From Palsa-504 sp963822765 (lineage in GTDB: Bacteria; Actinomycetota; Actinomycetes; Streptosporangiales; Streptosporangiaceae), in the NCBI GenBank assembly GCA_963822765.1, contig CAWGJL010000033.1, positions 1 through 64,000 of the forward strand: a DNA stretch of 64,000 nt. Reading direction: 5' to 3'. Below the pieces are notes generated by a model. The model saw only the letters and a list, made by a program, of their open reading frames with translations, made no database searches and was not told where the DNA came from. Positions 44,321-54,741 of the stretch are shown here, piece after piece; the first letter of the stretch is position 1; each line of letters begins with the position of its first letter. The position numbers and the translations under genes are program-made.

Positions 44321-47300
44321 TCAGGCGTCGATGCGGGAGGGGTCCAGCTCGGCCGCGCCGGCCACGATGAAGTCGCGGCGCGGGGCCACCTCGGTCCCCA
44401 TCAGCAGGCTGAACATCCCCGTGGCGGCGGCGGCGTCCTCGATCCTGATCCGGCGCAGGGTCCGGTACCTGGGGTCCATGGTCGTCTCGGCCAGCTGGGA
44501 CGCGTCCATCTCGCCCAGCCCCTTGTACCGCTGGACCGGCTCCTTCCACCGCTGGCCGCGCCGCTCCAGGTCGAGCAGGGTCCGGTTGAGCTCGGCGTCG
44601 GAGTAGGTGTACCGGTACTTGTCCTGGCCCTTGCGGACGCTCGTCAGCTCGATGCGGTGCAGCGGCGGGACCGCGGCGAAGACACGGCCCGCGTCCAGCA
44701 TCGGCCGCAGGTAGCGGTGGAACAGGGTGAGCAGCAGGGTGCGGATGTGCGCGCCGTCGACGTCCGCGTCGCTATTATGCGTGAGCAGTCCGCCAGTACC
44801 GGAGATGAAGTTCTCGTCTTCCGGAACGGACAGGTCGTAGACGTCGCCGTTGTAGTGCAGCTTCCTGATCGCCCGGATCGGCAGCGCTACCAGGTCCTCC
44901 GAGATCTGCTGGCATCCGGAGCGCGTGGCCGGGCGTGCAGCGTAGGCCTCAAATGCATCAGCACACGGAGCGCTGCGCCACAACCGATTCAGCCGTGTCA
45001 GTGCCTCTTTGCCAGTTACATTGACCATGTAGCTCGGCCCGCTCGCCACCTCGTATTCGCGTATCCAGGACTTCCCGCGCGGACGTCGGCTCAGACCAGC
45101 CAGGATGCCGAGCTGTCCGAGCAGGTACAGCAGCCCGTTGGCGAGGTCGATCGAGGAGGTCCCGAAGGTCAGCTTCTTCCCGTAGCAGTCCTTGCTGCCG
45201 TCGCCCAGGAAGTATCCCTCAAGGAACGCGAGCTGATTGTCCTCGCTGCAGTTGAGGAGTAGGTCGGGAACGCGCTTATGAGTCGCCGTCTCCCCCATGC
45301 CCATGGCCTTGATGGCACGGCCCAGCACCGGGGCGGGCACATAGACGTGCCGCGAGTTCGGCTTTCCCGCAGGCCTCGCCACCGCCGGAGCGTGGCCTGT
45401 CACGGCTTCGATGGCGGCGACTAGTGAGGGGAGGTACCTATCGTCGTCTGCACCAAGCGAGAAATTCAGGCGGGCGCCCTGAGAACCGAGCGACCCTTCT
45501 GCGAGGTACCAGCCGAGCATGTAGCACAGCTCCGCAGTGACCGGGAGGAACCGGCTGATGGCATCGTCACGGTGCGCGCGCGCATATAGGACCACATCGC
45601 GCCCGTCATCTTGGGTGGCCAACCAGGAAAGGTCTTCCTCGGTGAGATCGGCAAGCCAGGCGGCGGGCGCAGTGCTGCGATAGCGCTCGTTCCGCGAGGT
45701 CGTCGCGGACCAATGCTCGACCAGGGAGGGGACGACCTCGGCGGCCTCCGGCCACGGTAGTTCCAGCTCGGCTAGGTACTGCCGGAAGACGGGCTCCGGC
45801 GGCATGGATCGGCAAGTCTCGAACTCGCTGATGCTGCACGCCTGCCGATAGCCCAGCTTCTCTGCCATAGCCGCGCAAGTGATCCCATGCTTCTTCCGCG
45901 CCTCAGCGAACCGTGCCCACTCCGACTTCGGGAGCCGGATCCGCGGGATATCCCGGCGCAGATGAGCGGGTTGCCGGGCTGCGGCTTTCGCGGCGAGCAG
46001 GCGGCGGACAGCCTCGCCCTCGATCCTGATCGCATCGTCGTGGCCGATCCGGTGCAGCAGCAACGCCAGATCGACCTCATGCTGCGGCGCGGGTCGCGGC
46101 AGCCGGCATGGCGCGACTACCAGGTCCCCCACACCCAGCTCACTGGCGGGCTTGAGAGCAAGGGCGCCGTTTTCATAAGTGAAGACGGAGTGGCCGCCAG
46201 TCACGGTGACGCAGCGGCCGTAGGCCGTCTTGATTTGGTACATCTCGCCGCGGTAGTGGTGGCGGATCAGCTGTTTCAGCGGGCTGATCCTGGTGCTCTG
46301 CCTCGCGAGGTCCACGCTCACTGTTTCGGTTATGGCGGTCGTATCGCCTGAGTCGATGACCTCGTCGATGGCAGCGCCTATCCGGCGAAGGGTAAATCGG
46401 CCGTCGCGATCGGTGAGCAGCACCGGCTCGCCAGGCGCTACGGACATCAGGATCACGCGCTGGTAACGGGCCGAGTCCAGGTCGAACGAGCTGCCCGAGC
46501 CCGCCCCGATGACCTGGATGATCGAGGCGCACTCGGCGTTCTTGAGCATGTCCGCCAGGGAGGCCTTCTGCACGTTCAAGATCTTGCCGCGGATGGGCAG
46601 CAGGGCCTGGAACTCCGAGTCCCGGGCCATCTTGGCGGTGCCGAGCGCGGAGTCGCCCTCCACGATGAACAGCTCGCTGCGGTCGTCGGCCGAACGGCAG
46701 TCGACCAGCTTGGCCGGCAGCGACGAGCTGGCCAGCGCCGACTTGCGCCGCTGGTTGTCGCGGTGCTCGCGGGCCGCGATGCGGGCCTTGGCCGCCGAGA
46801 CCACCTTGTCCAGGGCGGCTTTGGCTTGCAGCTTGGCGCCCCGCGGCGGGGTCTCGAAGTAGGCGCTGAGCTGGGAGCTCACGACCTGCGCGACGATCTT
46901 GGCGGCGGCGGGGGTGCCGAGCACCTCCTTGGTCTGCCCCTCGAACTGCGGCTCGGGCAGCCGGACCGAGACCACCGCGACCAGGCCCTCGAGCGCGTCC
47001 TCCTTGGTCACCGGCTCGTCGCCGTTCTTCAGCAGCCGGGCCGCGCGGAGCTGGTCGTTCAGCGTGCGGATCAGGGCCCGCTCGAACCCGGTGACGTGGG
47101 TGCCGCCGTGCGGGGTGGCGATGACGTTGACGAACGAGCGGAGCACGGAGTCGTAGCCGCTCCCCCACTGCAGCGCGACGTCGACCTGGAGCTCGCGCTC
47201 CACCTCGGTCGGCGTCATGTGCCCGCGGTCATCCAGCACCGGGACGGTCTCGGTGAAGTTCCCCGACCCGGTCAGCCGCAGCACCTCGGTGACCGGCTCG

Positions 47301-48124
47301 CCGGAGGAAAGGTGCGCGCAGAACTCGCTGATGCCGCCGTCGAACCGGAACTCGGCGTGGCGCTGGCTTTCGTTGTCCTCGCGGTCTTCGCGGTCTTCGC
47401 TTTCGTCGGTGATGGTGATGGTCAGGCCGGGGACCAGGTAGGCCGTCTGCCGGGCGCGCTCGGTCAGGGACCCGAAGCTGAACCTGGCGTCGCGCAGGAA
47501 CACCTGGCGGTCCGGCCAGAACCGGATCCGCGTCCCGGTGGCCTTGCGCAGGACACGCCCGAGATCGCGCAATCCCGACCGCTTGGCGAAGTCGGCCGCC
47601 GGGCCGGGCCCGGTGAACTCGCCGGTGACGCCGCGGCGGAAGCTGGCCACCCAGGTCCGGCCCTCCCGGTCGACCTCGACGTCCAGCCGCGCGGCCAGCG
47701 CGTTGACCACCGACGCGCCCACGCCGTGCAGCCCGCCGGAGGCGGTGTACGAGCCACCGCCGAACTTGCCGCCCGCGTGCAGCCTGGTCATGACCAGCTC
47801 CACGCCGGACAGCTTGGTCTTGCGCTCGCTGTCGACCGGGATGCCCCGGCCGTTGTCCCTGACCTCGGCCGACCCGTCCGCGTGCAAGATCACGTCGATC
47901 CGGGTGCAGTGCCCGCCCAGCGCCTCGTCCACCGAGTTGTCGATGAGCTCCCACAGGCAATGCTGCAGGCCGCGGCCATCGGTCGACCCGACGTACATGC
48001 CCGGGCGCTTGCGCACCGCGTCCAGGCCCTCCAGGACCGACAGGTGCCGGGCGGTGTACGAGGCGTCGCCCGCGGTGCCGATGGGCAGCCGGGTAGCGGT
48101 GGCGGTGGCGGTAGGGGCGGTCAC
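44321..48124 (-). CDS. parE: DNA topoisomerase IV subunit B (ParE-type) interrupted by an intein
   Basis: GTG 48124 (VTAPTATATATRLPIGTAGD) follows GGAAGGAGA and is preferred to upstream in-frame starts. GHKL ATPase motifs are RKRPGMYVGSTDGRG, WELIDNSVDEALGGHC, DNGRGIPVD and GGLHGVGASVVNALAARLD. The transducer and toprim parts follow, with FIVEGDSALGTAK. The second toprim element is split: N-extein RYQRVILM (ending at residue 560), an intein of 557 residues, then SDADVDGAHIRTLLLTLFHR. After splicing the subunit is about 710 residues, the normal size. The C-terminal PVQRYKGLGEMDASQLAETT is intact. Splicing is essential because the intein splits the metal-binding DxD toprim site. No frameshift is seen. 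Confidence 0.93.
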   Translation of the reverse strand: MTAPTATATATRLPIGTAGDASYTARHLSVLEGLDAVRKRPGMYVGSTDGRGLQHCLWELIDNSVDEALGGHCTRIDVILHADGSAEVRDNGRGIPVDSERKTKLSGVELVMTRLHAGGKFGGGSYTASGGLHGVGASVVNALAARLDVEVDREGRTWVASFRRGVTGEFTGPGPAADFAKRSGLRDLGRVLRKATGTRIRFWPDRQVFLRDARFSFGSLTERARQTAYLVPGLTITITDESEDREDREDNESQRHAEFRFDGGISEFCAHLSSGEPVTEVLRLTGSGNFTETVPVLDDRGHMTPTEVERELQVDVALQWGSGYDSVLRSFVNVIATPHGGTHVTGFERALIRTLNDQLRAARLLKNGDEPVTKEDALEGLVAVVSVRLPEPQFEGQTKEVLGTPAAAKIVAQVVSSQLSAYFETPPRGAKLQAKAALDKVVSAAKARIAAREHRDNQRRKSALASSSLPAKLVDCRSADDRSELFIVEGDSALGTAKMARDSEFQALLPIRGKILNVQKASLADMLKNAECASIIQVIGAGSGSSFDLDSARYQRVILMSVAPGEPVLLTDRDGRFTLRRIGAAIDEVIDSGDTTAITETVSVDLARQSTRISPLKQLIRHHYRGEMYQIKTAYGRCVTVTGGHSVFTYENGALALKPASELGVGDLVVAPCRLPRPAPQHEVDLALLLHRIGHDDAIRIEGEAVRRLLAAKAAARQPAHLRRDIPRIRLPKSEWARFAEARKKHGITCAAMAEKLGYRQACSISEFETCRSMPPEPVFRQYLAELELPWPEAAEVVPSLVEHWSATTSRNERYRSTAPAAWLADLTEEDLSWLATQDDGRDVVLYARAHRDDAISRFLPVTAELCYMLGWYLAEGSLGSQGARLNFSLGADDDRYLPSLVAAIEAVTGHAPAVARPAGKPNSRHVYVPAPVLGRAIKAMGMGETATHKRVPDLLLNCSEDNQLAFLEGYFLGDGSKDCYGKKLTFGTSSIDLANGLLYLLGQLGILAGLSRRPRGKSWIREYEVASGPSYMVNVTGKEALTRLNRLWRSAPCADAFEAYAARPATRSGCQQISEDLVALPIRAIRKLHYNGDVYDLSVPEDENFISGTGGLLTHNSDADVDGAHIRTLLLTLFHRYLRPMLDAGRVFAAVPPLHRIELTSVRKGQDKYRYTYSDAELNRTLLDLERRGQRWKEPVQRYKGLGEMDASQLAETTMDPRYRTLRRIRIEDAAAATGMFSLLMGTEVAPRRDFIVAGAAELDPSRIDA
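44774..46444 (-). other. Intein with LAGLIDADG homing endonuclease inside ParE
   Basis: The 557-residue intein begins with Ser (SVAPGEPVLLTDRDGRF) and ends LLTHN before an extein Ser. Splicing block B is KTAYGRCVTVTGGHSVFT. The two homing-endonuclease helices are LCYMLGWYLAEGSL and LAFLEGYFLGDGSKD, each with its acidic residue. Block F/G reads YDLSVPEDENFISGTGGLL and THN. Between the first splicing part and the endonuclease there is an HTH-like segment (SEWARFAEARKKHGITCAAM, AEKLGYRQACSISEFETCRS), unusual for inteins. Base composition is slightly less G+C-biased than in the exteins. The endonuclease appears intact and potentially active. Confidence 0.92.
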
Positions 48125-48497
48125 GGCCGGGCCGGTCTCCTTCCGGGAAGCGGCCCCGTCCGGGGGCCTCTCGAACAGAGTAGCGTTCCCGGCCGGGTGC
48201 CGGGTGCGTGCCACGCGGCGGAGGCCGCGGAAATGCATTATCCGCCCCCTATCCGGGTATATGTCAGCTAGAGACACACGGTGCCTGTGGGCCGCCGGGT
48301 CACGCCCCGGCGGTACATGGGCACCGTGTGTCAGGGCCGGAAACTGAACACGAAGTGTCCGGATGCGGTTTCGCTTGTGGCGTACAGCACCCGGAGTAGG
48401 GAACGCCGGCACCTGGGTATGTGTTGCACTGAGCGGTAAGGCGTAAACCGGAGCCAGACGGATGCAGAAGCCGGAGGCACGACGCCAGGAGGCGACG
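48125..48497. promoter_or_regulatory. Divergent control region with a long hairpin
   Basis: This 373-bp stretch lies between parE and the DUF7455 gene. Positions 48273-48285 (GACACACGGTGCC) and 48320-48332 are perfectly complementary; an inner stem joins 48291-48299 and 48305-48313. The 60-bp structure is in the leader region of the DUF7455 gene and may act as attenuator or operator. AGGAGG at 48487-48492 is a good ribosome-binding site for TTG 48498. Confidence 0.5.
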
Positions 48498-48710
48498 TTG
48501 ACTGGAGCTATAGCCCCCACGAGGCCCCTGACCGGCTTGGACGTCTGCGATCGTTGCGGCGCCCAGGCGTATGTTCGCGTGCTGCTTGCTAACTCAGGAG
48601 AGCTGCTCTTCTGCGCGCACCACGGCCGCGTGCACGCCCAGGCGCTGGCCAAGGTCGCGGTCGACATCCAGGACGAGACTAACCGGCTGTCCGAGCCGCA
48701 GCCGCAGTAA
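48498..48710 (+). CDS. Small DUF7455-type protein of the sigA-parE locus
   Basis: TTG 48498 has AGGAGG five bases upstream and gives MTGAIAPTRPLTGLDVCDRC, matching the usual start of this family; ATG 48462 is also in frame. The 70-residue product contains CDRCGAQAYVRVLLANSGEL and LFCAHHGRVHAQALAKVAVD. CxxC plus CAHH suggests one bound zinc. Orthologues sit between hrdB and parE in Streptomyces; function is unknown. A rho-independent terminator follows at 48759-48791. Confidence 0.85.
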   Translation: MTGAIAPTRPLTGLDVCDRCGAQAYVRVLLANSGELLFCAHHGRVHAQALAKVAVDIQDETNRLSEPQPQ

Positions 48711-48758
48711 CGCGCGAATAGTCTGGCCGGCAACGGAGCCGGCCGTCGGCGTGAGACG

Positions 48759-48791
48759 CCGACGCCAGACAAGACTGGCGTCGGCTTTTTT
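48759..48791 (+). terminator. Rho-independent terminator after the DUF7455 gene
   Basis: CCGACGCCAG and CTGGCGTCGG pair perfectly around the loop ACAAGA and are followed by CTTTTTT. It ends plus-strand transcription before the convergent sigA region. Confidence 0.92.
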
Positions 48792-48827
48792 AATGCCCGT
48801 TTTGCGCCCGGGGCCGGGACAGCGTGG

Positions 48828-49158
48828 ATGTGGCACCGTGATGGGAAGAGCGGTGTTGGCTAAATCCCCCAGTGGTCCGGCCAGCTCACCGCGCCGTCTG
48901 GTGATCGAGGCCACGTTCAGGGTGTGACCCGTCGCCGCGGGCACGTGCCGGGAGGCGTGACCTTTGGGGGTTGTGGCGCACATGCCCCGGTAGACGGGGG
49001 TTGTGGCGCACATGCCCCGCAGGCCGGCCGCGGTCGTTCGGGGCTCGTGGCACACATGCCCCGGTAGGCGGGGGTTGTGGCACACGCACCCCGCACGAGA
49101 CCTGCGATCCGGACAAGAAAACGGCAGCCTACCCGGAAGACCCATCACGGTGCCACAT
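48828..49158. repeat. 331-bp element with 18-bp terminal inverted repeats and internal 30-bp-period repeats
   Basis: ATGTGGCACCGTGATGGG at 48828-48845 is exactly inverted at 49141-49158. Inside, four units with core GTGGCGCACATGCCCC (or GTGGCACACATGCCCC) start at 48973, 49003, 49047 and 49077; two intervals are exactly 30 bp. No gene or transposase is inside and no flanking target duplication was found. It fills the gap between the terminator and the sigA stop. It may be a miniature mobile element or a regulatory repeat. Confidence 0.65.
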
Positions 49159-49192
49159 TCATGCGGTTGGGCGGCGGGGCTCCGGGGCTCGG

Positions 49193-50644
<1,452 letters not shown>

Positions 50645-50744
50645 CCCTTCCTTCGCTGGCTAGAAGCCACTCGGGACTGATTCAACCGCCTGTCTCCCAC
50701 TCCATCACCATAGGCGGCGAGCGGCAGTGACTTGTACGCTCCGG

Positions 50745-52868
50745 TCACTGCATCTCTCCGGACGGCCGGTGCATGACCAGCACGGTGACGTCATCGTCCT
50801 GCTCATGACCGGCGAGCATGTGATCGACGAGGTAGCGAAGCAGCCGTTCCGGGTGACCAAGCAGCTCCTCATCGGCGCGTGCGGCCACCGCGGCCAGCTC
50901 CTCCAGTCCTGCGTCCAGACCACGATTCCTGTTCTCTACCAGCCCGTCGGAATAGAAAACCGCCGTGCTGCCCGGGAGCATGCTGAACGCGTGCTGTTTG
51001 CGCGGGCTGGCCCAGCCCAGCGGGGTGCCCGCCTCGACCTGGTCGTAGCGCGGCGGGCTGCCCGCCTCCAGGACCAGGGCGGGCAGGTGGCCCGCGTTGC
51101 CCAGCATGCCCTCGCCGGTCACCGGGTCGATGACCAGGTAGGCCACGGTGGTGACCTGCTCTTCCTCTTCGGTCGCGCTGAACAGCCGGTCCAGGCCGCC
51201 CAGGACGGCGGCCGGGCGCCCGTCGGTCAGGGCCAGGGCGCGCAAGGCGTTGCGGACCCGGCCCATCCCGGCCGCGGCGGTGAGCCCCTTGCCCATGACG
51301 TCGCCGACCGCCACGGCCAGCCGCTGATCGGCGAGCCGGAACGCGTCGTACCAGTCGCCGCCGATCTCCATGTTCCGTGTGACGGGCAGGTAGCTGGCCG
51401 TCAGGATCAGGCCCGGGACGCTCGGCAGCCGGTCCGGGAGCAGGCTGCGCTGCAGCGTCTCGGCCGTGGTGTGCTCCCGCTCGTACAGCCCGGCCCGCTC
51501 GACCGCGAGCCCGCACTGGCCGGACAGCGCCTCCAGGAAGACCCGCTCCTCCTCGGTGATCTTGCGCGGCCGGCCGAACGAGAACCGCAGCGCGCCCAGC
51601 GGCGCGCCCGCGGTGATCAGCGGCAGCCCGACCCAGGACCGCTCGTCGGAGGTCGCGATCACGGTGGCCGGGTCGATCTCCAGCTCGCCCTCGAACTGCC
51701 GGCGCAGGTCCTCGGGGTCCTCGATCAGCACCGGCCGCCGGGTCGCGATCGCCCGGGTGATGACGCTCGGGGACTGCAGGGTGGGCTGACCGCCGGCCGA
51801 GTCTGGCGTGCTGGGCAGCCCGTCGGAGTTGACCACCTTGAGCCGCGCGCCGTCGGAATCGAGCAGCACCACCGCCGAGCGCAGGGCGCCGATCGCGGTC
51901 CGGCCCACCTCGGTGATGACCTCGACCACCTGCTCCACGGTCAGCGCCTCGGCCAGCATCGAGGTGGCCTGCTGCAGCCGCGCGGTGCGCAGCGCCGCGG
52001 CCGAGAGCTGCTCGGTCAGCCGGCCGCGCATCTCCTCGGCCTCGCGCTGGCTGGTGACGTCGGTACTCGCCCCGACCCACTCGACGATCTTGCCGTCCCG
52101 CTCGATCGGCACGGCTCGCACGTCGTAGTGCCGGTACGAGCCCGACTTGGTGCGGATCCGGTAGCGGTCGTCGAACACCTTGCCGGTCCGGACGCACTCG
52201 CGCCAGTCGCGCTCGACCCGCTCCCGGTCTTCGGGGTGGATGGAGTCCAGCCAGCCCTGGCCGATGTAGTCCTCGGCCGACTGCCCGGTGATCCACCGCC
52301 ATTCGGGCGAGTCTTCCTTCATCGCGCCGTCGGGCCCGGCCACCCAGACCACCTGGGCGCCGCCCTGGACCAGCGAGCGGTAGCGCTCCTCGCTGCGCCG
52401 GATCTCCTCCTCGGCCGCCGCCCCGGCGCCCTCGACCAGTACCAGGCCCACGCCGGCGAGCTGGCCATCCGCGTCGCGGACCGGGAACCAGGATGCGGTC
52501 ATGGGTGGTTTCAAGGGGGGTCTGGGGGGATGGATCCCCCCAGGATCGGCGGGATTCGGGGGGTCGTCCCCCGGGGTTATATAGCCCGATTCGGTGACCG
52601 GGGTGCCGTCGGCCAGCACCTTGCGCAGCGCGGCCTCGGCCCGGGCGGCGAGCTCCTCGGGCCAGATCTCCGACGGGAGCTTGTCCGCGTGGTCGGTTTC
52701 AGGCTTCCCGGTGAACTCCCCGAGGGCCGCGTTCACCCGGCGGAAGCGCAGGTCAGACCCGAAAAATGCAATGCCGACGGGCGCCTGGTGGATCAGCATG
52801 CCCACCAGGGCGGAATCGGACGCATCTCGTTGTCTAGGTACTGAAGTCTCCGTGCTCACAGTGGACAC
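50745..52868 (-). CDS. PAS-PAS-GAF-PP2C phosphatase (SpoIIE/RsbU type)
   Basis: The product has two PAS domains (MLIHQAPVGIAFFGSDLRFR; RSLVQGGAQVVWVAGPDGAM), a GAF domain (LTVEQVVEVITEVGRTAIGA, RSWVGLPLITAGAPLGALRF) and a C-terminal PP2C domain with metal-binding Asp in MEIGGDWYDAF, AVAVGDVMGKGLTAA, LGNAGHLPALVLEAG, VFYSDGLVE and EQDDDVTVLVMHR. Such phosphatases act on STAS-type anti-anti-sigma proteins in partner-switching pathways. An odd proline-rich segment (about residues 115-135) interrupts PAS 1 and is encoded by a G-run repeat. The start is uncertain: GTG 52868 is used, TTG 52937 is possible. No RsbV/RsbW genes are near. Confidence 0.9.
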   Translation of the reverse strand: MSTVSTETSVPRQRDASDSALVGMLIHQAPVGIAFFGSDLRFRRVNAALGEFTGKPETDHADKLPSEIWPEELAARAEAALRKVLADGTPVTESGYITPGDDPPNPADPGGIHPPRPPLKPPMTASWFPVRDADGQLAGVGLVLVEGAGAAAEEEIRRSEERYRSLVQGGAQVVWVAGPDGAMKEDSPEWRWITGQSAEDYIGQGWLDSIHPEDRERVERDWRECVRTGKVFDDRYRIRTKSGSYRHYDVRAVPIERDGKIVEWVGASTDVTSQREAEEMRGRLTEQLSAAALRTARLQQATSMLAEALTVEQVVEVITEVGRTAIGALRSAVVLLDSDGARLKVVNSDGLPSTPDSAGGQPTLQSPSVITRAIATRRPVLIEDPEDLRRQFEGELEIDPATVIATSDERSWVGLPLITAGAPLGALRFSFGRPRKITEEERVFLEALSGQCGLAVERAGLYEREHTTAETLQRSLLPDRLPSVPGLILTASYLPVTRNMEIGGDWYDAFRLADQRLAVAVGDVMGKGLTAAAGMGRVRNALRALALTDGRPAAVLGGLDRLFSATEEEEQVTTVAYLVIDPVTGEGMLGNAGHLPALVLEAGSPPRYDQVEAGTPLGWASPRKQHAFSMLPGSTAVFYSDGLVENRNRGLDAGLEELAAVAARADEELLGHPERLLRYLVDHMLAGHEQDDDVTVLVMHRPSGEMQ
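52515..52576. repeat. G-run palindromic repeat inserted in-frame in the first PAS domain
   Basis: The plus strand reads GGGGGGTCTGGGGGGATGG, GATCCCCCC and later GGGGGGTCGTCCCCCGGGG. The elements GGGGGTCTGGGGG and GGGGGTCGTCCCCC also occur at 39586-39620. On the coding strand it encodes a Pro/Asp/Gly-rich insert between ESGYI and MTASWFPV. Confidence 0.6.
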
Positions 52869-53118
52869 CCACGTACCGCGCCGGGGGCTGCCATGGGCGG
52901 CTCCTTCCCCGGGATCATCGTTCCCGCTGCCAACCAATTAAGCGTGCCACAGTCCGTCAATTGGTGCGGCCAGGAAAGCGGATTCGCGGACAGCGAACGC
53001 CGATCTAGCCCGCACGTCAAGCGAGTCCGCGTGTCGCGTGCCGTTTATGAGGCGAAATTACAGCGGGCATGACACCGTAGCATAGCGTCCGCATGTCCAG
53101 ATCTGGGAGGCTATCAGG

Positions 53119-54741
53119 GTGAGCCCGCAGCGCCGAAGCAGCCAGACCCCTGGCGGCCCAGACCCCGGCCGGTCGGGCTCTGCTGGCTCAGGCGGCCCGC
53201 GCGGCGCGGGCGGCCCGCCGCCCAACGCCCTGTTCGCCGAGATGCTGCGCGCCGCCCGTGAGCTGCTGGCCGTGCGCAGCCCGCTCGACGCCGAGCTCAT
53301 GGTCAGCGAGCTGCTCGGCACGTGGTGGGGGCAGCACAGCTCGCGGCGCGCCACGACCGTGGAACAGCTGGTCGGCGAGGGGCTTGTCGACTACGCGGCC
53401 GGGCAGCGCAGCCCGGCGGCGCTGGCCCTGCTGTCCGGGATCGCCTGTCTCGGCACGCCCCGGCAGGCGGCCAAGGCCGAACGCGCGGCCCTGGAGCTGA
53501 TCGAGGGCGGCGTGCCCTGCCCGGGCTGGGCCGAGCACCTGGGCGCCGTGACCTCGGCCGAGTGCTACATCAACCCCGATCTGCTTGGCGACCAGGACGA
53601 GGTCGTCTGCGTGTTCAGCTACGCCGGCGAAGAGCCGCACGCCCTGGTCACCGTGGTGGACTACAACGCCGACGGGATGATCAGGGACGGCTGGGCGACC
53701 TCGCGGGTGGACAAGCTGCTCGACCACTGCCGCGAGGTCAGCGCCCAGCGCTCTGTTCCCAAGCGGGCCGAGGGCCGGCACGCGTTCCGGCAGGTGGAAG
53801 CGGGTCACGCCCGGCACATGCTGGAGACCGCGCTCACCGTGACCGACGCCGCGACCGACCCGCCGGTCAGCGAGTCCTTCGCCTCCTACCACGCGTTCAT
53901 CCGGGCCCGGATCCGGGCCCTGCCGCCCTACCGCGGCCGCACCATCTCCGGGGCGACCGGGCCGCGGCGCCAGACGTGGAGCCGGGACCGGCGGGCCATG
54001 CTCGCCGCCGAGTTCCTGGCCTCCGACGAGGCCGAGGACCTGTCGGACCGCGGTGCGGCCTCGCACTGCGCGGACCGGATCATCGACTACGGGTGCGACC
54101 GGGACTTCGGCCGGCCGCTGCGGATGAGCCCCACCAAGGTGGAGACGTTCCTGATCAGCTGGCTGCCGCGCAAGGTCATGCTGTCCTTCGCCGAGCAGGA
54201 CGCGATGCCGCACGTGCTGGCGGCGTGGGTCCGGTGGGCGGGCCGCCGGCGCGGGCTGGACGACGCGATGGTGGCCGAGACCCTGGAATCGGTGTTCAAC
54301 ACGATGGGCCTGTTCGCCGAGGCGTACCGGGATCCGGCGGAGTTCGGGCTGGACTACGTGCTGGTCAGGCGGCTGCTGCCGGACGGCGACCTGGAGGCCC
54401 TGCCGCGGCGCGCGTTCGCGTTCCCGGTGCTTGAGGGCTGGCACTCGGGCACCGACCTGAGCAGCCTGGACCCGGCCGACCCGCGGGACCGGCGGGCCCT
54501 GCTGGCCGCGGACCACGCCACCCCGGCGCCGGGCGGCGTCGGGCGGCACATCGAGCGGCACCTGGTGCTGGCCGACCGGCTCTGGCGCGGCGACCCGCCC
54601 GAGCTGTGGGAGGCCGCCCAGCGGCTGCTGGACGCCGGCCAGGACCGGCACCTGGTCCTGCACGCGCTGATGGCCGTGCTCGACCACACCAGCGGGGACG
54701 AGGCGGCGCTGGTCGCCGTGCTGCGCGAGCTGGAGAGCTAG
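53119..54741 (+). CDS. Conserved actinobacterial protein of unknown function
   Basis: GTG 53119 lies 8 bp after GGGAGG. The 540-residue product begins with a Ser/Gly/Pro-rich tail, then LFAEMLRAARELLAVRSPLD, AELMVSELLGTWWGQHSSRR, LLSGIACLGTPRQAAKAERA, VVCVFSYAGEEPHALVTVVD, YHAFIRARIRALPPYRGRTI and FLISWLPRKVMLSFAEQDAM. It is mainly helical, cytoplasmic and without known catalytic motifs. I do not recognise a named family. It diverges from the PP2C gene, so the two may be co-regulated. Its stop interlocks with that of the hydantoinase gene in the tetramer CTAG. Confidence 0.8.
   Translation: MSPQRRSSQTPGGPDPGRSGSAGSGGPRGAGGPPPNALFAEMLRAARELLAVRSPLDAELMVSELLGTWWGQHSSRRATTVEQLVGEGLVDYAAGQRSPAALALLSGIACLGTPRQAAKAERAALELIEGGVPCPGWAEHLGAVTSAECYINPDLLGDQDEVVCVFSYAGEEPHALVTVVDYNADGMIRDGWATSRVDKLLDHCREVSAQRSVPKRAEGRHAFRQVEAGHARHMLETALTVTDAATDPPVSESFASYHAFIRARIRALPPYRGRTISGATGPRRQTWSRDRRAMLAAEFLASDEAEDLSDRGAASHCADRIIDYGCDRDFGRPLRMSPTKVETFLISWLPRKVMLSFAEQDAMPHVLAAWVRWAGRRRGLDDAMVAETLESVFNTMGLFAEAYRDPAEFGLDYVLVRRLLPDGDLEALPRRAFAFPVLEGWHSGTDLSSLDPADPRDRRALLAADHATPAPGGVGRHIERHLVLADRLWRGDPPELWEAAQRLLDAGQDRHLVLHALMAVLDHTSGDEAALVAVLRELES

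Noticed and set aside
48125..48772. N-terminal extension of ParE to position 48772
   Set aside because: The upstream frame crosses the divergent DUF7455 gene and its leader; similarity begins just after GTG 48124, which has a ribosome-binding site.
48973..49092. Regular repeats near sigA as a CRISPR array
   Set aside because: There are only four short imperfect units with no true unique spacers and no cas genes; one interval differs.
48828..49158. Insertion sequence
   Set aside because: Terminal inverted repeats exist, but there is no transposase and no target duplication; it is kept only as a possible miniature element.
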